This document shows positions 11,812 to 20,179 of a stretch of 64,000 nucleotides of DNA, piece after piece (position 1 is the first letter of the stretch; each line of letters starts with the position of its first letter). A program made the translations under genes and the position numbers. This DNA is from Campylobacter taeniopygiae (lineage in GTDB: Bacteria; Campylobacterota; Campylobacteria; Campylobacterales; Campylobacteraceae). Where the stretch lies: positions 62,001 to 126,000 of the forward strand of contig NZ_NXLY01000003.1 in NCBI RefSeq assembly GCF_005406225.1, read 5' to 3'. The notes below the pieces were generated by a model. The model was given only the letters and a program-made list of their open reading frames with translations. It had not been told where the DNA came from and did not search any database.

Positions 11812-12805
11812 TGCTTTTTAAATACTTAACACTTTTTTTACAACCTTCTTTTTGTAGTTTTAAAAGCTTTTCTAATTGCTCATTAGAAACCTCTTGAGGA
11901 TAATAATATTGCATAGCTTTTAAGCCTTCAAATAAAGGTTTTTCGATTTTAAAAGCACCCTCGCCCAGCTCACTAACCCCACCGGTTCCTTTCTCTCTTT
12001 TAAAAGTTGCACAATAAGGATAACATTGCTCTATGTTAATACGATCTAAACCTTCACTTTTTAAAATTTCCACACAAGCTTTAATATCAATATTTCCTTC
12101 ACCTAAGGGCACACCACAAACATAATCCACTCCATCTTCGTTAAAAACAATGTGATCCTTACAATGTGTGCTAAAAGTATATTTTGCCATATCCTTACAA
12201 GCTTTAATAGGATCTTCATAAGCCATCATTGAATTTCCAAAATCATATAAAAATCCTATTCTAGGATGATTAATTAAAGCCAATAATTCAAGCAAATCAC
12301 CTGAAGTTTGATATTCATGATTTTCTATGGCAAGTTTTAAATCGTATGTTTCCAAAATGTCAATTAAGGCCTTAATTTCATCCGATGAGCTTAAAAATTC
12401 TTCTTTATTAAAAAGCGCTGTGATCTTAGAATCATCAAAGCTACCATCACTCGCATTTTTAACTTTTTTACTTTTATCGGTTAAAGGCACATAAGATCTG
12501 ATAATTTTTGCATCTAAAAATTGTGCTACTTTAGCAATTTTTTCAAATTTATTTTTATCAAAACCCTTAGCATCAATTTCACAATACATATTATATTCAT
12601 CAAGTTTTTCTTTAATCTTTTTAAGATGATACTCATCATCGCTTCCCAAACACCCCCATTCCTCATCCAAGCCAAAATCTTTAATAATATTTATAATCAC
12701 TCCATCACAACCCAACTCTTTTGCAAAATCAATATAAGAAAATATATCCATTCTGCCATTTTGAAACCATAAATGCATACTTTCACTCTCTAAACCAATT
12801 TTCAT
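11804..12805 (-). CDS. Sugar phosphate isomerase/epimerase-like TIM-barrel protein
   Basis: This 333-residue protein has the AP-endonuclease-2/xylose-isomerase TIM-barrel fold. The metal ligands expected for the family are visible: Glu in LAIENHEYQTSGDL, Asp in IGFLYDFGNSM, His in FSTHCKDH, and a final Glu in RINIEQCYPY. Such enzymes isomerise or epimerise sugars, inositol derivatives or dehydroshikimate; the substrate here cannot be told. It starts 2 bases after the MFS transporter stop, so the two form one operon in which transport feeds this step. I do not recall these genes between the DUF535 gene and rpsF in C. jejuni NCTC 11168. The fold is firm, the reaction is inference. Confidence 0.8.
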   Translation of the reverse strand: MKIGLESESMHLWFQNGRMDIFSYIDFAKELGCDGVIINIIKDFGLDEEWGCLGSDDEYHLKKIKEKLDEYNMYCEIDAKGFDKNKFEKIAKVAQFLDAKIIRSYVPLTDKSKKVKNASDGSFDDSKITALFNKEEFLSSSDEIKALIDILETYDLKLAIENHEYQTSGDLLELLALINHPRIGFLYDFGNSMMAYEDPIKACKDMAKYTFSTHCKDHIVFNEDGVDYVCGVPLGEGNIDIKACVEILKSEGLDRINIEQCYPYCATFKREKGTGGVSELGEGAFKIEKPLFEGLKAMQYYYPQEVSNEQLEKLLKLQKEGCKKSVKYLKSII

Positions 12806-12807
12806 TT

Positions 12808-14073
12808 TTAATCCTTAATTATTTTTTTCTTAGCTATCATTTTTAATAAAATAGTTGTCACCACAACGCCACAAATTGCAAAAAATCCCATCAAACCAAA
12901 AACAATTCTATATCCTAATAAACTTTTATCAAAATGATCAATAATAAAGCCATAAAGTGCAAAGCAAAAAAGCTGAGGGGAGTATCCAAAAATACAAGCA
13001 ATACTCATAGCTGCCCCACTGATTTCTCTAGGAATTTCAATCTCATCCACAGGGGCAAAAAATGTCGCACGCATAGTAAATACAATCGCTCCAAAACCTA
13101 AGGTTAAACACATTCCAAAATAAATATTTAATTTTTCATGAGGCATAAAAATAAAAATCAAAATCGCAAAAGCTGCTAAAATTAGAGCAAATCTTAAATA
13201 TTTAGTTGATGAGTGAAATTTTTCATCTGCCAAATATCCACCTATAGGACCGCCGACTAATTTTAAAGTGTATTGATTGATAATTCCATAAGCTCCAACT
13301 AAAGCTACTGGCATACCATAAATATCTTTTAAAAAAGGTATAAATGAAGTCAAACCGCAGTATATAGAATAAATAGTAAAAATAGTTAAAGAAACCACCC
13401 AAATTTCAGGAGTTTTTATAGCCTTTACAACTCCATTCCAAGCAGCTTGATTTTTGCTGATTTCATTACCTTGTTCATCGGTTGTATTGATCTTATCATC
13501 TTCAAGTAAAAAATAAGCCAAAACACCTGCGATAATTACACAAACACTATAAAAAAGTATAGCGGCTTTTAATCCACCTGCTCCAGATCCTAAAAGTAAA
13601 AAAATTCCTAAAGCGCTAAAAGCAACAATAGTATCTACAACCCCTCTTCCAGCTTCTAAAAAACCAAAAAGTCTTCCTTGTTGAGTAGAGTCTCCAAGTA
13701 AGCGAATTGCCTTTAAAAGAACAGGCCAATAAATCACTTCACCAAACAAAGCTAACAATCCCCAAGCGATTAAAATACCATAAAATGATGGGAAAGTAGA
13801 AATATAAATTCCCACCAAACCAACACACACTAAGGAAAATGGAATAAGAATTTTCTTAGAAAATCTATCTGCTATATAAATTGAAGCAAAATTTCCAACC
13901 GTTTGGACTATGCCATAAACTGAAAGCGCAAGACCAATTTGAGTATTACTAAGACTCATAAATTCTTGCATAGGAACATAAAAAGCATCCTTTAAGGAAG
14001 AGAGTTTAAAGACAGTCCCCCCCCCTATGACTAAAACAATGAAAGTAAACCAGCGAATAGGTTTTGTCTGCAT
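12808..14073 (-). CDS. MFS transporter with in-frame G9 tract (probable phase variation)
   Basis: The 421 residues form about 12 membrane helices with MFS landmarks: YIADRFSKK in the loop after helix 2, a central hydrophilic loop (LLEDDKINTTDEQGNEISKNQ), and GGYLADEKFH in the second half. It resembles the YihN-like sugar or organic-anion group, but the substrate is unknown. Codons 17-19 are an uninterrupted run of nine G. Adding one G gives a stop after six further codons (GGG GGG GGG GAC TGT CTT TAA). Losing one gives a stop after ten (through CTG TCT TTA AAC TCT CTT CCT TAA). The copy here is in the ON frame. A strong AGGAGA site precedes the ATG, and the isomerase-like gene follows after 2 bases. 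Confidence 0.85.
   Translation of the reverse strand: MQTKPIRWFTFIVLVIGGGTVFKLSSLKDAFYVPMQEFMSLSNTQIGLALSVYGIVQTVGNFASIYIADRFSKKILIPFSLVCVGLVGIYISTFPSFYGILIAWGLLALFGEVIYWPVLLKAIRLLGDSTQQGRLFGFLEAGRGVVDTIVAFSALGIFLLLGSGAGGLKAAILFYSVCVIIAGVLAYFLLEDDKINTTDEQGNEISKNQAAWNGVVKAIKTPEIWVVSLTIFTIYSIYCGLTSFIPFLKDIYGMPVALVGAYGIINQYTLKLVGGPIGGYLADEKFHSSTKYLRFALILAAFAILIFIFMPHEKLNIYFGMCLTLGFGAIVFTMRATFFAPVDEIEIPREISGAAMSIACIFGYSPQLFCFALYGFIIDHFDKSLLGYRIVFGLMGFFAICGVVVTTILLKMIAKKKIIKD
14017..14025 (-). repeat. G9 homopolymer, candidate phase-variation tract
   Basis: Nine consecutive C on the plus strand (nine G on the coding strand) encode Gly17-19 of the MFS transporter. It is by far the longest G/C run in this AT-rich window; the next longest are 6 bases in leuS and ftsH. 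Runs of G8-G12 are the usual slipped-strand switches of C. jejuni and C. coli. Confidence 0.85.
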
Positions 14074-14103
14074 AGCATTCTCCTAATCAATAGAATCATT
14101 AAA

Positions 14104-14109
14104 ATTATC
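14104..14109 (-). promoter_or_regulatory. -10 box for the MFS/isomerase operon
   Basis: The minus strand reads TTTTTTATGCTAAGATAATTTT, with GATAAT (or TAAGAT) as a plausible -10 box after a T run, 31 bases before the ATG at 14073. Confidence 0.35.
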
Positions 14110-14226
14110 TTAGCATAAAAAACACCATTTGAATAAAATTAAAATATATTTTAATTAAATTTAAATAAATAATGTTACTTTTGGTAATAATTTCATCCTA
14201 TCAAGTATAAATTAAGTATATTTTGA

Positions 14227-14232
14227 TATAAT
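14227..14232 (+). promoter_or_regulatory. -10 box for rpsF-ssb-rpsR
   Basis: TATAAT in GTATATTTTGATATAATTAA lies 74 bases before the rpsF ATG. The resulting leader of about 65 bases contains a short inverted pair (TTTGCA and TGCAAA), could bind a ribosomal protein, and ends in a strong AAGGAG site. I cannot identify the known S6:S18 leader motif in it. Confidence 0.5.
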
Positions 14233-14305
14233 TAAAAGTTTGCATAGTCAAAACTTTGCAAAATCCTTGCTCATTTATTGGGCTTAATATCCACAAGGAG
14301 AATTT

Positions 14306-14683
14306 ATGAAACATTATGAGGTTTTATTTATTTTAAAACCAACTCTTACAGAGGAAGAGGTTAATACTAAGTTGGAATTCGTCAAAGAAGTCCTTACAAA
14401 AAATGGTGCAGAAATCGAAACTGTTGTTCCAATGGGCACTAGAAAACTCGCTTACAAAATTAAAAAATATGAGCGTGGAACTTATTTTGTTATTTATTTT
14501 AAAGCTCCTCCTAAATTAATTGCTGAGTTAGAAAGAGTTTTAAGAATCACAGAAGAAATTATTAGATTTTTAATCGTAAAATATGAAAATAAAAAAGAGA
14601 TTGCGGCTTGGGAAAAACTAAGTCACGGTATCAAGCAATCTAAAAAAGAGATTAAACCTTTAGATACCCCTGAAATTCAATAA
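14306..14683 (+). CDS. rpsF: 30S ribosomal protein S6
   Basis: The 125 residues begin [19 protein letters not shown], the standard S6 opening, and contain [22 protein letters not shown] and the helix [19 protein letters not shown]6 pairs with S18 in the platform of the small subunit. The C-terminal tail after residue 100 is lysine-rich and variable. Position with ssb and rpsR is the conserved bacterial arrangement; ssb follows after 8 bases. Confidence 0.97.
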   Translation: MKHYEVLFILKPTLTEEEVNTKLEFVKEVLTKNGAEIETVVPMGTRKLAYKIKKYERGTYFVIYFKAPPKLIAELERVLRITEEIIRFLIVKYENKKEIAAWEKLSHGIKQSKKEIKPLDTPEIQ

Positions 14684-14691
14684 GGAATACA

Positions 14692-15207
14692 ATGTTTAAT
14701 AAAGTTGTTTTGGTTGGTAATCTTACGCGCAATATAGAAATGCGTTATGGGCAAAATGGTAATGCGATTGGTGCTTCAGCTATTGCTGTAACTAGACGTT
14801 TTACTGTAAATGGAGAAAAAAGAGAGGAAACTTGCTTTATTGATATCAGCTTTTATGGCAGAACAGCAGAAGTTGCAAATCAATATCTCACAAAAGGATC
14901 AAAAATTTTAATCGAAGGGCGTCTAAGATTTGAACAATGGAGCGATCAAAATGGTCAAAATCGTTCAAAACATAGCGTCCAAGTTGAAAATATGGAAATG
15001 CTAGGAGCAAACAATACACCTCAAAATAGTGGAAATTTTGGTAATTCATATACAAATTACGAAAATCAAAGCTATGATCCTTATGCAAGTCAAAGCAATT
15101 TTGAAAAAGCTCCACAAAAAACACCAAACTCTAACCAAAACCAAGAGAAAATTAAAGAAATTGATGTCGATGCTTATGATAGTGACGACACAGATTTACC
15201 ATTTTAA
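14692..15207 (+). CDS. ssb: Single-stranded DNA-binding protein
   Basis: The first 105 or so residues form the OB-fold domain: MFNKVVLVGNLTRNIEMRY, ETCFIDISFYGRTAEVANQYL and ILIEGRLRFEQW. A glutamine- and asparagine-rich linker follows. The last residues, DSDDTDLPF, form the acidic tip that recruits repair and replication proteins. The total of 171 residues is normal. SSB coats single-stranded DNA during replication, repair and natural transformation. It lies between rpsF and rpsR in one transcript. Confidence 0.97.
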   Translation: MFNKVVLVGNLTRNIEMRYGQNGNAIGASAIAVTRRFTVNGEKREETCFIDISFYGRTAEVANQYLTKGSKILIEGRLRFEQWSDQNGQNRSKHSVQVENMEMLGANNTPQNSGNFGNSYTNYENQSYDPYASQSNFEKAPQKTPNSNQNQEKIKEIDVDAYDSDDTDLPF

Positions 15208-15219
15208 AAAGGATTAATT

Positions 15220-15480
15220 ATGGCAGAAAAAAGAAAATATTCTCGCAAATATTGCAAATATACAGAAGCAAAAGTTGAATTTATAGACTATAAGGATACA
15301 GCTATGTTAAAACATGCTCTATCAGAAAGATTTAAAATTATGCCTCGTCGTTTAACAGGCACAAGTAAAAAATATCAAGAAATGGTTGAAGTAGCGATAA
15401 AACGTGCTAGACACGTTGCACTAATTCCTTATATAGTTGATAGAAAAGAAGTGATTAGTAATCCTTTTGAAGGATTATAA
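15220..15480 (+). CDS. rpsR: 30S ribosomal protein S18
   Basis: The 86-residue basic protein contains the S18 core: [41 protein letters not shown] and [10 protein letters not shown]18 binds next to S6 on the small subunit platform. AAAAAGGA provides its ribosome binding site 12 bases after ssb. A hairpin terminator follows 6 bases after the stop. Confidence 0.97.
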   Translation: MAEKRKYSRKYCKYTEAKVEFIDYKDTAMLKHALSERFKIMPRRLTGTSKKYQEMVEVAIKRARHVALIPYIVDRKEVISNPFEGL

Positions 15481-15485
15481 TAAAA

Positions 15486-15508
15486 AGCAAAGGTTTTTTA
15501 CCTTTGCT
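15486..15508. terminator. Bidirectional hairpin terminator between rpsR and lon
   Basis: AGCAAAGGT and ACCTTTGCT form a 9-bp perfect stem around a five-T loop, with A-rich and T-rich flanks on the two sides. It sits between convergent rpsR and lon and can end transcription from both. Confidence 0.8.
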
Positions 15509-15515
15509 TGATTAT

Positions 15516-17894
15516 TTATTTTACCAAAGCATATTTTAAAACTTCATCGAAATTTTTCACGGCAATTATTTTCATATTATCCTTAACTTCGCTAGGAATA
15601 TCTTTTAAGTCTCTTTCATAATTTTTCTTTGGAATTAAAGCGATTTTTATATCAGCCTTGTAAGCAGCAATGAGTTTTTCTTTTAAACCTCCTATAGGCA
15701 ATACATTTCCCGCCAAATCAATCTCACCCGTCATTGCAACATCGGCACATACTTTTTTATCACTAAAAACAGAAGCAATTGCAGTACTTATAGTAATACC
15801 TGCACTTGGTCCATCTTTAGGGGTTGCACCATCTGGAACATGAATGTGCAAATCATAATGATCATAAACATTGCCTTTAGAATCTAAGATAAATTTTTTA
15901 GGAACTTTGATTTTACCTTGATCAATCAAAACTTTAATCACGCTAAAAGCAATTTTAGCTGATTCTTTCATCACGTCGCCTAAGCTACCAGTTAGAGTTA
16001 AATTTCCTTTGCCTTTTATCTTAATCGCCTCAACTTTTAATACATCACCACCCACACTTGTCCAAGCCAAACCATTAACCTGTCCTATACGGTTTTCTCC
16101 ATCATTTTTTTCAATCTCAAAAACCTTTTTATCTAAAAATTCCTCTAGATTTTTAACATTAATATTTACTTTTTTTATCTTTTCTAAAAGTAATTTTTTT
16201 GCACTTTTTCGACAAATTTCAGCTACTTTTCTACGTAAATTTCTCACACCTGATTCTCTAGTGTATTCGCTAATAATAAGTTCTATAGTTTCATCATTTA
16301 TACTTAATTCACTGGCTTTTAATCCATGTTTTTTAAGTTCATCTGGAATAAGATATTTTTTAGCAATATGAAATTTCTCATTAGGTGTATAAGAACTAAG
16401 CTCTATAAATTCCATCCTATCTCTTAAGGGTGCTGGGATATTGCTTATATCATTTGCGGTAGCTATAAAAATGATCTTACTTAAATCGATATTGAAATTT
16501 AAATAATAATCTCTAAATTTTGAATTTTGCTCTGGATCAAGGATTTCTAAAAGAACAGCACTCGGATCCCCTCTAAAACTTCGGTTTAATTTATCTATCT
16601 CATCTAAAACAACCACTGGATTAATTTGCTTTGCTTCTATAAGCCCTTGAGTAATACGTCCTGGCATAGCTCCTATATAAGTGCGACGATGCCCTCTTAA
16701 TTCATTTACATCCTCAAGCCCTCCTAAAGCAATACGGATAAGTTCTCTTTTTAACGCTTTTGCAACCGAGTTAGCCAAAGAAGTTTTTCCCACACCAGGA
16801 GGACCATAAAGACAAAGTATAACTTTGGCTCCATCTTTATCGGAAACCGAACGTTTTTCTAAAAGCTCTTTAACAGCAAAATACTCCTCTATACGCTCTT
16901 TTGGCTTATTTAAGGCATAATGATCGTTATTTAAATGCTTAGATACTTCTTTAATATCAAGCTTTTTTTTGGATATTTTTTCAAAAGGAACATCTAAGGC
17001 CGTTTCAATGTAAGTTTGTATCATAGACGCTTCAGAATTATCCTGATGAATACGATCAAATTTATCAATTTGTTTTTTAATCTCTTTATAAGCATCTTCA
17101 TGCATAAATTTTTTCTTATTTTCTAATCTTTTATAGTATTCTCTAACCTCATCTTCTTTTTGAGAATCACTCCCTAACTCTTTTTGAATTTGTCTGAGTT
17201 GCTCTTTTAAGAAATATTCTTTATTTACTTTATCAATACGAGAATGGACTTTATTTTTAATTTCTTTTTGAATTTTATTTGCTTCAATTTCTTGAGCTAT
17301 TAAATCAATTAATTTTAAAAGTTTTTCTTCTAAATTGGTCAAAATAAAAAAACTATAAGCATCTTGTTTTTTAATACGTATAATATTTAAAACTAAATCG
17401 CAAATTCTAGAAGCATCCATTCCTTCATCAATCGTTCTAAGCAAGTCAGGAGAAAAATAATGACTGATATTAGCTAATGCCTTGATTTTTTCTTTCAAAA
17501 CTCCAAGCAAGGCTTCTTTTTTAGTATTATCCAAAGGTTCTTCTTCGATTAAATTTATAGTTGCCTCTAAAGGTTTATTTGAAATTGGTTTTATAATTCT
17601 AGCTTTAGCATAACCTTGAAATAGTATCTTAACTCTTCCATCAGGCAAAGGTACTTTTCTCATAATAGTACCCACAACCCCACAATCATAAATTTCATCA
17701 AAAGTTCTTCCGTTTTCAAATTTAGAAGGAGCAACAAAAAGCATAGAATCTTTTTTAATTGCAAGATCTAAGGCTTTCATATTTTCAGAATCATTGATAA
17801 AAATAGGTGTAATCATAAAAGGATATAAAAATAATTCATCTTCTACCAAAACAGGCAAATCAGCTGGATATTTTTGTATGTCTTCTATTTGCAT
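15516..17894 (-). CDS. lon: ATP-dependent protease La (Lon)
   Basis: The 792 residues have the full Lon layout. An N-terminal substrate-binding domain covers roughly residues 10-200, a coiled-coil segment follows, then the AAA+ ATPase with Walker A GPPGVGKTSLANSVAKAL (about residue 365). The C-terminal protease domain carries the catalytic Ser in PKDGPSAGIT and the Lys in GGLKEKLIAAYKA. Lon degrades misfolded and regulatory proteins in the cytoplasm. It follows bamD by 15 bases on the same strand and may share its transcript. It adds to the ClpA, ClpS and FtsH proteolysis genes in this window. Confidence 0.97.
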   Translation of the reverse strand: MQIEDIQKYPADLPVLVEDELFLYPFMITPIFINDSENMKALDLAIKKDSMLFVAPSKFENGRTFDEIYDCGVVGTIMRKVPLPDGRVKILFQGYAKARIIKPISNKPLEATINLIEEEPLDNTKKEALLGVLKEKIKALANISHYFSPDLLRTIDEGMDASRICDLVLNIIRIKKQDAYSFFILTNLEEKLLKLIDLIAQEIEANKIQKEIKNKVHSRIDKVNKEYFLKEQLRQIQKELGSDSQKEDEVREYYKRLENKKKFMHEDAYKEIKKQIDKFDRIHQDNSEASMIQTYIETALDVPFEKISKKKLDIKEVSKHLNNDHYALNKPKERIEEYFAVKELLEKRSVSDKDGAKVILCLYGPPGVGKTSLANSVAKALKRELIRIALGGLEDVNELRGHRRTYIGAMPGRITQGLIEAKQINPVVVLDEIDKLNRSFRGDPSAVLLEILDPEQNSKFRDYYLNFNIDLSKIIFIATANDISNIPAPLRDRMEFIELSSYTPNEKFHIAKKYLIPDELKKHGLKASELSINDETIELIISEYTRESGVRNLRRKVAEICRKSAKKLLLEKIKKVNINVKNLEEFLDKKVFEIEKNDGENRIGQVNGLAWTSVGGDVLKVEAIKIKGKGNLTLTGSLGDVMKESAKIAFSVIKVLIDQGKIKVPKKFILDSKGNVYDHYDLHIHVPDGATPKDGPSAGITISTAIASVFSDKKVCADVAMTGEIDLAGNVLPIGGLKEKLIAAYKADIKIALIPKKNYERDLKDIPSEVKDNMKIIAVKNFDEVLKYALVK

Positions 17895-17909
17895 TATTTT
17901 CCTTTAAAA

Positions 17910-18557
17910 TTAAAATTTTTCAAATATGCTTCTATACCAAGGAAGTTCTGGCTTTATAATACTTTGCTTATAAAATTCACTTTCTCTTAGTTTTTGTTCG
18001 TAAATTTCTGCACTTTGAGTGTGTCCGGTTCTATAGTATAAATCTTTAATTGTATCATTAAGATAAAAAATCGCTAAATTAAATTTAGTCAGCATAGTTT
18101 GCACCAAAGGATTATACTCTGTATCAGGATAATCTTGTAAAAAATCACTGATTTCTTTTTGACTCTCAAGCATTAGTGCTTGATTTCGATTTGGCACCCC
18201 AAAAGCATCAAATTTAGCCTTTATTTTTAAATAACGTATATAATCAGCATTGCGAGAACTGCCAAATTTTTTATTATATTCATCCAAATAAAACTCAGCC
18301 AATTGATACTCTTCTTCATCAATATGGGCTTGTGCTAAAATTATAAGCGTGGTTTCTAAAAGCGGATTAGAAACGTGTTCGCTGGCCATACCATTATAAT
18401 GCTCATCAGCCTTTTCTAAATCTTTATCCTGTAAATCTTTAATTATTTGTTTATACCACTCTTTTGCAGTTAAATTATACAAACCCTCATTGGTCTTTAC
18501 ACTACATGAACTTAAAAAAATTCCTATTAAAATAAAAAGAAAAAAATTTTTTTTCAT
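17910..18557 (-). CDS. bamD: BamD-like outer membrane assembly lipoprotein
   Basis: BamD is the essential lipoprotein of the BAM complex that inserts beta-barrel proteins in the outer membrane. I place the start at 18557, giving 215 residues. There MKKNFFLFILIGIFLSSCSVK is a signal peptide with lipobox LSSC, and AAAAGG lies upstream; the longer frame from 18593 would add 12 residues in front of the signal peptide. The body is helical TPR-type: EWYKQIIKDLQDKDLEKADEHY, AQAHIDEEEYQLAEFYLDEY, and a PDTEYNPLVQTM segment typical of BamD. It lies upstream of lon. Confidence 0.88.
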   Translation of the reverse strand: MKKNFFLFILIGIFLSSCSVKTNEGLYNLTAKEWYKQIIKDLQDKDLEKADEHYNGMASEHVSNPLLETTLIILAQAHIDEEEYQLAEFYLDEYNKKFGSSRNADYIRYLKIKAKFDAFGVPNRNQALMLESQKEISDFLQDYPDTEYNPLVQTMLTKFNLAIFYLNDTIKDLYYRTGHTQSAEIYEQKLRESEFYKQSIIKPELPWYRSIFEKF

Positions 18558-18650
18558 TAATTTACGCCTTTTAAAATATCTTATTAAAATCATTATTTTA
18601 CGATTATTTTTTGTAAATTATAATAAATTTAGATAAATAAATTTAAAATT

Positions 18651-18667
18651 TGGAACTAATATTGCTT
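18651..18667 (+). promoter_or_regulatory. Sigma-54 (RpoN) type promoter for fliW
   Basis: TTGGAACTAATATTGCTTA has the -24 GG and -12 GC dinucleotides with exactly 10 bases between them. This matches the sigma-54 promoter form (TGGAAC-N5-TTGCTT) of Campylobacter flagellar genes. It is 43 bases before the fliW ATG at 18710. A weaker TAGAAT sigma-70-like box follows at about 18676, so dual control is possible. Confidence 0.65.
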
Positions 18668-18709
18668 ATTTTATGATAGAATAATGATTATAAATCTTGA
18701 GGAGAAAAA

Positions 18710-19111
18710 ATGACCTTAGCTGTTAAATGTCCCATTTTAGGTTTTGAAGAAACTAAAAATATGGAATTTTCAACTATAGATGAAGTATTTGTAAGATTAA
18801 AAAGTCTAGATGGCAAAAATTTTTCATTTGTACTTATCAATCCTTATCTTATAAGACCTGATTATGAATTTGATATACCAACTTATTATCAAGAATTGCT
18901 TTCTTTAACACCTGATTCTAACATGAAAATTTATAATATAGTAGCCATTGCTAAAAGCATAGAGGAGTCCACTGTAAATTTTTTAGCCCCTGTGGTTATC
19001 AATCTTGATAATAATACTATGGTTCAAGTTATACTTGATACAGTTAATTATCCTGATTTTTTTCAAGCTGATCAAATTTCTAACTACATCAAAAAAAATG
19101 AAAATGAATAA
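18710..19111 (+). CDS. fliW: Flagellar assembly factor FliW
   Basis: The 133 residues begin [20 protein letters not shown] and contain [20 protein letters not shown] and [20 protein letters not shown], the standard FliW sequence. FliW binds the RNA-binding repressor CsrA and relieves its block on flagellin translation; free flagellin competes for FliW. In this window csrA is at 44979. A GAGGAG site precedes the ATG, and a sigma-54 promoter lies upstream, which ties expression to flagellar assembly. A long hairpin follows the gene. Confidence 0.95.
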   Translation: MTLAVKCPILGFEETKNMEFSTIDEVFVRLKSLDGKNFSFVLINPYLIRPDYEFDIPTYYQELLSLTPDSNMKIYNIVAIAKSIEESTVNFLAPVVINLDNNTMVQVILDTVNYPDFFQADQISNYIKKNENE

Positions 19112-19132
19112 TTAAAATACTTAAAAATATAA

Positions 19133-19191
19133 TTTTTAAATACAAAAATAGCATTTTTTATCCTCAGGGAAATGCTGTTTGTATTTAAAAA
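19133..19191. terminator. Long hairpin between fliW and the pseudopilin genes
   Basis: TTTTTAAATACAAAAATAGC (continuing into ATTT) pairs with AAATGCTGTTTGTATTTAAA (continuing into AA) across a 13-base loop, giving a stem of about 22 bp with a small bulge. It probably ends fliW transcription. It fills nearly all the space up to the ATG at 19209, where I remember proC lying in C. jejuni. Confidence 0.65.
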
Positions 19192-19208
19192 TTTTTAAAT
19201 ACTAATGA

Positions 19209-19511
19209 ATGAAAAACGCTTTCTCTCTTTTAGAAATAATTATTTCAATTATAATTTTAAGCATAATTTTTATAAGTCTTTCAAAACTATTTTTTTATTT
19301 TCACCAAAATGAAAAAAAATTAGATATTTTTCAAAAACTATACACACTCCAAAATGAACTTTATCTAAACCCCAAGCAAAAAGACATTACACTTCATACT
19401 CAAGAGTTAAAAGATTTAAAATTTAAAGAACATTATATTGAAAATGATTTGTTTAAATTTAAAAGACTTTACATAAAAGATCAAAATTACACTTTCTATT
19501 TTCTACCATGA
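19209..19511 (+). CDS. ctsT: Type II secretion/competence pseudopilin (CtsT-like)
   Basis: The 100-residue protein begins MKNAFSLLEIIISIIILSII, a prepilin-type leader with Glu at position +5 of the processed protein followed by a hydrophobic helix. It is the first of three short genes that overlap by 4 bases. In C. jejuni the cts genes encode a type II secretion-like apparatus for DNA uptake. Gene position and leader suggest ctsT, but the rest of the protein is too variable for certainty. No strong ribosome binding site is visible before the ATG. Confidence 0.7.
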   Translation: MKNAFSLLEIIISIIILSIIFISLSKLFFYFHQNEKKLDIFQKLYTLQNELYLNPKQKDITLHTQELKDLKFKEHYIENDLFKFKRLYIKDQNYTFYFLP

Positions 19512-20179
19512 AAAAAGCTTTTACTCTTTTTGAATTCATCATCGCACTTCTTTTAGCTGGAACAATACTTGCCATACTTTCTAAACCTTTATGGGAATTT
19601 TATCAACTCAATAATAAAAATTTAAAATCAAAAGAACTTGTCACCAATACGCATTTAACACTACTTAAAATAGAAAAATTACTCCAATCTTGTATTGATA
19701 TGAGTCTGATAGATGAGTATTCTATCCATTGTTTTTTAAAAGATGATTTATTGATTCTTGAAGATAAAAAGACACGTTTGCTTAACTCCGCTTTAATTTT
19801 AAAAAATAATGCTACTTTATATTCTCCAAAAAGCGATTTACAAACCCAACTTCAAAATAGAAAAGCACTTTATAAGGATGAACAAAACATAGTTTATGGC
19901 TTACACAATCATCAAATTAAAAAAATTTTTATTCTATCAGAAAACAATCTTTCAAGTTCTTTTATTGGGGACTTTATACCTATAAGTGCTGAGTTAAATC
20001 TCATTTTTAAAGACAATCAAATTCATTATGAAATCAAGCCAAAATTTAACGATGAATTAAAACAAAAAGCCATCTTAGCCGAAAATATAAGTTTTTTCAA
20101 AATGCAAAATTCCAAATTAAAAATATGTATGAAAAACCAAAAGCAAGAATATTGTCTTGAAAAAAGATTATTTTTATGA
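19508..20179 (+). CDS. Prepilin-like protein of the competence cluster
   Basis: The 223 residues start MKKAFTLFEFIIALLLAGTI, a class III prepilin leader: basic residues, a cleavage site after Ala or Gly, Phe, and Glu at +5, then a membrane helix. The remainder is a mixed, lysine-rich globular region with two Cys near residues 62 and 73 and two near the C-terminus (ICMKNQKQEYC). It overlaps both neighbours by 4 bases. It is probably a minor pseudopilin in DNA uptake. The assignment rests on the leader and the neighbourhood. Confidence 0.65.
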   Translation: MKKAFTLFEFIIALLLAGTILAILSKPLWEFYQLNNKNLKSKELVTNTHLTLLKIEKLLQSCIDMSLIDEYSIHCFLKDDLLILEDKKTRLLNSALILKNNATLYSPKSDLQTQLQNRKALYKDEQNIVYGLHNHQIKKIFILSENNLSSSFIGDFIPISAELNLIFKDNQIHYEIKPKFNDELKQKAILAENISFFKMQNSKLKICMKNQKQEYCLEKRLFL

